Of a DNA stretch of 9,265 nucleotides, positions 6,569-9,265 are shown in pieces. Each line of letters opens with the position of its first letter. Position 1 is the first letter of the stretch. Under the pieces are notes generated by a model, which made no database searches, had not been told where the DNA came from, and saw only the letters and a list, made by a program, of their open reading frames with translations. The translations under genes were made by a program, and so were the position numbers. The DNA lies in contig JANQKJ010000009.1 in the NCBI GenBank assembly GCA_028281205.1, positions 1 to 9,265 on the forward strand, in the 5' to 3' direction. The DNA comes from Gammaproteobacteria bacterium. GTDB lineage: Bacteria > Pseudomonadota > Gammaproteobacteria > UBA4575.

Positions 6569-7120
6569 TTAACCTAGTTGGCCCATATAGTTAGCACGTA
6601 AGTTCTCTGGAATTTTTTGCTCTACGCGGCCAAGCCAAGCATCAACGTTGGATAAACCTGAGGGACAATTACCGGCTTTTTTTAGTGCCATTACGCTACC
6701 GGCCACAACAGGATCAGCAAGTGATAGCTGGCCGACAATGAAGTCCTGGTTGGCTAGTGTTTCATCCAATTTTGCTAGCACTTCATTTACTTTTTCGCCC
6801 CTGTCTAGGTACTGGCATGACACGTCCATCCAGTAGTTTTGGTCACCTAATAGACGCGCTTTCTTTGGTCGTAGTGACTGGCCAGTACCTTTTTTATCAA
6901 AATAGGTCACGCAGGCACTTTCACCTTGTGCGGATACTGGGCCGTGGCTCAGATTAGCACCATCACCTGAAAGGTTAATATCCATTTCAACGCCTCGCAC
7001 ACCTGCAGTCAGGATGCACTTGGCAGTGACAGCATCGGATCCACCATTAAAAGATATTTTGTCGCCTTTACCGGCGCTTGCGGTTTTTTCTTTTTTTCCG
7101 CCAAATCCAAATAGGCCCAT
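6569..7120 (-). CDS. Degenerate glutathione-S-transferase-like protein, short paralogue
   Basis: A 183-residue relative of the downstream gene. Shared stretches are AKCILTAGVRGVEM (33-46, versus LKCILVAAEQGMEM), GDQNYWMDV (92-100, versus SDQDCWIEI) and QDFIVGQLSLADP (125-137, versus NDYLVGKNFSLAD). It starts with a Gly/Lys-rich leader (MGLFGFGGKKEK) and has lost strand 1, the WCPD motif and the cis-Pro loop, so it cannot bind glutathione in the normal way. It may be a structural partner of the longer paralogue; this is inference. GGAGA lies 6-10 bases before the ATG. It is first in the operon and divergent from fnr, with 388 bp between. There is no signal peptide or membrane segment. A candidate -10 (CATAAT) is on the minus strand at 7155-7160. 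Confidence 0.7.
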   Translation of the reverse strand: MGLFGFGGKKEKTASAGKGDKISFNGGSDAVTAKCILTAGVRGVEMDINLSGDGANLSHGPVSAQGESACVTYFDKKGTGQSLRPKKARLLGDQNYWMDVSCQYLDRGEKVNEVLAKLDETLANQDFIVGQLSLADPVVAGSVMALKKAGNCPSGLSNVDAWLGRVEQKIPENLRANYMGQLG

Positions 7121-7508
7121 TCTAAATCTCCATTAAAATCAATGTGTTAATTGTATTATGAACGTGTGTTTGTTTGTTGTATGTGGTTGGTTTATGCCAT
7201 TTTTTTATTCTTTTTAGGCACAATGCCACCTGGGAATAGTGATCAGTTAGTGTGGTTACACAAGTCAATTTGTGATCAACTAGGGCATTTGCCGCGGCTA
7301 TTTTAATTAAAACTGCGTCTACTTTACATCAGTAATTTAATGACTTCATGCGCAGTTTCAGTCATTATTGACAGTTCATTACGGTATCCGCATTACCATT
7401 TTTACTTGATAGTCGAAATGATAGCCAAATGCATGATTACAGTAATTGATATGGATCAACGCTGCACTGAATATCGAGGGTTTGGTGTGAGAAATATGGA
7501 GAGTTAAA
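7121..7508. promoter_or_regulatory. Long divergent control region between GST-like operon and fnr
   Basis: 388 bp without a credible gene. Contents from left to right: a minus-strand -10-like CATAAT (rc 7155-7160); two TGATCA-centred direct repeats (7239-7250 and 7272-7283) around the dyad TGTG-GTTA-CACA (7251-7262); palindromes GCCGCGGC (7291-7298) and TTTTAATTAAAA (7301-7312); interleaved 8-bp inverted repeats (7310-7367); an exact plus-strand TTGACA (7368-7373) with a poor -10 (CATTAC, 7391-7396); and a perfect FNR box (7446-7459). The length and density of symmetric sites suggest regulation of both sides. Confidence 0.55.
7446..7459. promoter_or_regulatory. Perfect FNR box upstream of fnr
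   Basis: TTGAT-ATGG-ATCAA matches the FNR/ANR consensus TTGAT-N4-ATCAA at all ten defined bases. It ends 49 bp before the fnr start codon. Its left half plus one base reads TTGATA, close to a -35 hexamer, with GAATAT 17 bp further on. Binding there would compete with RNA polymerase and give negative autoregulation, as known for E. coli fnr. Activation from about -41.5 would instead need a start near 7494, where no good -10 is seen. Confidence 0.85.
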
Positions 7509-7511
7509 TTG
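7498..7511 (+). promoter_or_regulatory. Ribosome binding site fixing a TTG start for fnr
   Basis: GGAGAG (7498-7503) lies 5 bases before TTG 7509-7511. An in-frame TGA at 7488-7490 rules out any start further upstream, and the next in-frame ATG would remove the three N-terminal cluster cysteines. TTG is therefore the only start that keeps the sensor intact. Confidence 0.85.
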
Positions 7512-8231
7512 ACCGAGACTAATGTCAGTTTTCGTGCCTTAAGTGAGTCGTGCAAGACTTGCAGCTTGGCTGAGCTATGCCTGCCAAGAGGCTTGCAGAA
7601 TGAAGAAATGCAACGCCTGGATGACGTTATCAAAACGCGTTGTGTAGTTCATTCAGGTGATATGTTATTTAAAGAGGGTAATCGAAATCGCAGTATCTAT
7701 GCAGTGCGATCGGGTTCTGTAAAAACTTTTACAGTAATGGAAAGCGGTGATGAGCAGATACTTGGTTTCCATTTGCCGGGAGAGATTATTGGTCTCGCTG
7801 GCCTGGATGAGGCTATCCATAATTGCAGCAGTAAGGCGTTGGAAACAAGCAGTATTTGTGAGTTGCCATTAGATGAACTTGAAACAATTTGTTTACAGAT
7901 ACCCAGTTTACAAAAACAGTTATTAAAATTGATTAGTCGTGAGATCTCACAAGATCACAAAATGTTGCTGTTGCTAGCTAAGAAAAACTCAGACCAGCGT
8001 GTAGCCACATTCCTGTTAAGTTTGTCTGGACGGTTTAAGTTAAGAGGATTGTCTAGCCAATCATTTATTCTTTCAATGAGCCGACAAGACATTGCCAATT
8101 ACTTAGGCTTGGCCGTTGAAACTGTAAGCCGTATTTTAACTAAGTTAAGTGATGATAAGGTTATTGATGTGACGCGTCGTGCGATTCAGATTGTTAACCA
8201 TGATCGTTTACTTGAGATCGCAGATTCTTAA
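7509..8231 (+). CDS. fnr: FNR/ANR oxygen-sensing transcription regulator
   Basis: A 240-residue Crp/Fnr-family protein. Cys15, Cys18 and Cys24 (CKTCSLAELC) and Cys117 in ALETSSICELP match E. coli FNR Cys20, Cys23, Cys29 and Cys122, the ligands of the O2-labile [4Fe-4S] cluster. The cyclic-nucleotide-like beta roll spans about 45-125 (SGDMLFKEG, VRSGSVKTF, GEIIGLAGLD). The dimerisation helix follows at about 126-160. The helix-turn-helix is MSRQDIANYLGLAVETVSRIL (190-210), with E-x-x-S-R of the recognition helix as in FNR, predicting TTGAT-N4-ATCAA targets; one such site lies in its own promoter region. It should activate or repress genes when O2 is low. The start is TTG. Flanking genes are the GST-like pair (divergent) and the AlkB-like operon (convergent). 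Confidence 0.95.
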   Translation: MTETNVSFRALSESCKTCSLAELCLPRGLQNEEMQRLDDVIKTRCVVHSGDMLFKEGNRNRSIYAVRSGSVKTFTVMESGDEQILGFHLPGEIIGLAGLDEAIHNCSSKALETSSICELPLDELETICLQIPSLQKQLLKLISREISQDHKMLLLLAKKNSDQRVATFLLSLSGRFKLRGLSSQSFILSMSRQDIANYLGLAVETVSRILTKLSDDKVIDVTRRAIQIVNHDRLLEIADS

Positions 8232-8245
8232 TAAAGTCCAGGCAT

Positions 8246-8271
8246 AAAAAAAGCGCGGCGAATGCCGCGCT
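8246..8271 (-). terminator. Rho-independent terminator of the AlkB-like operon
   Basis: The hairpin AGCGCGGC-GAAT-GCCGCGCT (8252-8271) is a perfect 8-bp GC-rich stem. Read on the minus strand it is followed by seven T (rc 8246-8252), so it ends transcription coming from the AlkB-like operon 43 bp away. Reading plus, there is no T tract, so fnr gains only a weak stop from it. Confidence 0.88.
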
Positions 8272-8314
8272 AATATCTACGTCTTACTTCTTGTGGAGGT
8301 ACTACGGTTTGACG

Positions 8315-8518
8315 TTATTTCTCCCACTCGTAGGCTTCTTCACCGGCAATGGCGAAGAACATCCATACGTCAATTAAGAGAGTTATTAGAAAGACAATTG
8401 CTGTGCCTATCGCCCATATTGGGTTTGTGTGATGTTGCTCCACACCTATCATCACTAGCACGGCACCTACTAAAGAAGTAAATACAGCAATTGCAACCAG
8501 AGCTGAAAATGTTTTCAT
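8315..8518 (-). CDS. Small two-helix membrane protein paired with the AlkB-like gene
   Basis: A 67-residue protein with two membrane helices, about 5-25 and 34-57, joined by a short polar loop containing His29-His30 and Asn32-Pro33. It ends in an acidic tail (GEEAYEWEK). I recognise no family. It is certainly translatable: AAAGGAG lies 7 bases before the ATG, and it follows the AlkB-like stop by 24 bp, with a strong terminator 43 bp downstream. The tight operon and membrane location suggest a small subunit or assembly partner of the hydroxylase; this is inference. The short loop implies both ends on the same side. A short leader-type peptide is unlikely given its clean two-helix pattern. Confidence 0.75.
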   Translation of the reverse strand: MKTFSALVAIAVFTSLVGAVLVMIGVEQHHTNPIWAIGTAIVFLITLLIDVWMFFAIAGEEAYEWEK

Positions 8519-8542
8519 TGATATTCTCCTTTAGTAGTTAGG

Positions 8543-9265
8543 TTATGGTTTTTCGCATAGTGGCATGTCATGCCAGCCTGCACGGTAGTTCATGCGTGCT
8601 GCGATTTTTTGCTCACCTTCGCTGGCGTAGTTCTCATCCCAGTCAGCAAGTCTGGGTTTAATGAACGCCTCCCAAACAGGTGGGACTAACAGCATCGCAA
8701 ACATTGCAAAGTAACCGTAACCGGTGTCCGGTGAACCAACTTCTTCTAGTTCCCAAAAGTGTGTTTCCCCACGGTCATGGTGATCACCTTGACGACCAAT
8801 TTCGATGAACCCCCATTGTGTAATTGGAGATTCACCAACATCCCAAGAGTGGTGATACTCGATAGGCTTGCCTTTCTCACGAATCAAACCATAGTGCTCT
8901 AAGTAGTTAAGCACTTCTAGCTCAAAACCAGCGATTGCCCATGCTGCAACCATTACACCTAGGCCAATCCATCCACCGGCCATCCAGAACAATATGATGG
9001 TAGGTAGACTCATTGCATAACCACGAATCCAGCGATTTTGCCATGAGATAAATGGAACGCCTAAGCGCTTCAAACGCTGCTGTTCCATAATATATAGGAA
9101 GCGAGACTGACCAAAGTGAGAAAGCAGATAATGCTTATATATGCTTCTACCTCTTGGTGAAGTCGCAGGGTCATCTTGATGACCAAGCTCTAAGTGATGG
9201 TTGTAAACGTGTGCATAACAGAAGTGTGCGATGCCGCTTAATGCCATCATCCAGCGAGCTAATAC
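8543..9265 (-). CDS. AlkB-like membrane di-iron hydroxylase, C-terminal part (N-terminus off the right edge)
   Basis: 240 residues are visible; the frame stays open to the window edge (VLARW precedes the first Met at 9248-9250), so the first His box lies outside. Numbered from that Met: HVYNHHLELGHQDDPATS (14-31) aligns with the second His box and following 'EDPAS' of alkane 1-monooxygenases; EQQRLKRLG (56-64) matches 'E..RL.r.G'; NYLEHYGL (115-122) is the AlkB signature HYG motif; HHSWDVG (133-139) matches the HSW motif; and RQGDHHDRGETHFWEL (153-168) is the third His box. Membrane helices are at about 78-108 and 178-197. Relatives hydroxylate alkanes or other hydrophobic chains with O2 and rubredoxin. 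The boxes depart from AlkB, so the substrate is open. It heads an operon with the 67-residue membrane protein. Confidence 0.82.
   Translation of the reverse strand, partial: VLARWMMALSGIAHFCYAHVYNHHLELGHQDDPATSPRGRSIYKHYLLSHFGQSRFLYIMEQQRLKRLGVPFISWQNRWIRGYAMSLPTIILFWMAGGWIGLGVMVAAWAIAGFELEVLNYLEHYGLIREKGKPIEYHHSWDVGESPITQWGFIEIGRQGDHHDRGETHFWELEEVGSPDTGYGYFAMFAMLLVPPVWEAFIKPRLADWDENYASEGEQKIAARMNYRAGWHDMPLCEKP

Noticed and set aside
7406..7419. TTGAT-AGTC-GAAAT as a second FNR box upstream of fnr
   Set aside because: Only the left half matches; the right half has one of five bases.
7379..7633. An 84-codon open frame on the minus strand across the fnr promoter and start
   Set aside because: It overlaps the FNR box and the conserved cysteine region of fnr, has no ribosome binding site, and reads as composition noise.

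Overview
The window looks like chromosomal DNA of a gammaproteobacterium of modest G+C (about 40% by eye). The lineage call rests on an FNR-type oxygen sensor with all four cluster cysteines and the gammaproteobacterial FNR recognition helix, an MtfA-type peptidase, a DUF481 outer-membrane protein ending in Phe, and E. coli-like ribosome binding sites and terminators. I see no rRNA, tRNA, CRISPR array, transposase gene or phage gene. Species cannot be named from the sequence.

Left part (1-2556). A minus-strand run of three genes encodes a four-helix membrane protein, a DUF900-type alpha/beta hydrolase, and the N-terminal part of a YkgJ-type cysteine-cluster protein cut by the window edge. Divergent from it is a SRAP (YedK/HMCES-like) gene for protection of abasic sites in single-stranded DNA.

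Middle (2557-5747). After an AT-rich gap come a small acidic orphan protein and, convergent with it, an mtfA-like zinc peptidase that carries an extra N-terminal membrane helix and a GTG start. Between these two is a 66-bp imperfect palindrome that may be a decayed miniature mobile element. Divergent from mtfA are a DUF481 outer-membrane beta-barrel gene and then a group I truncated haemoglobin gene, which ends at a bidirectional terminator.

Right part (5748-9265). A minus-strand pair of paralogous, degenerate glutathione-S-transferase-fold proteins lies on one side of a plus-strand fnr gene. A minus-strand operon of an AlkB-like membrane di-iron hydroxylase (its N-terminus lies off the window) plus a 67-residue two-helix membrane protein lies on the other, closed by a strong terminator. 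A perfect FNR box (TTGAT-ATGG-ATCAA) lies 49 bp before the fnr start, so autoregulation is likely. The 388-bp gap ahead of fnr also holds several dyads and direct repeats.

Most noteworthy is this last block: an O2-sensing regulator flanked by two uncharacterised GST-like proteins and by an AlkB relative whose third histidine box reads RQGDHH rather than the usual RHSDHH. That suggests a dedicated oxygen-linked oxidation or stress module. The functional link between these genes is inference from proximity alone.
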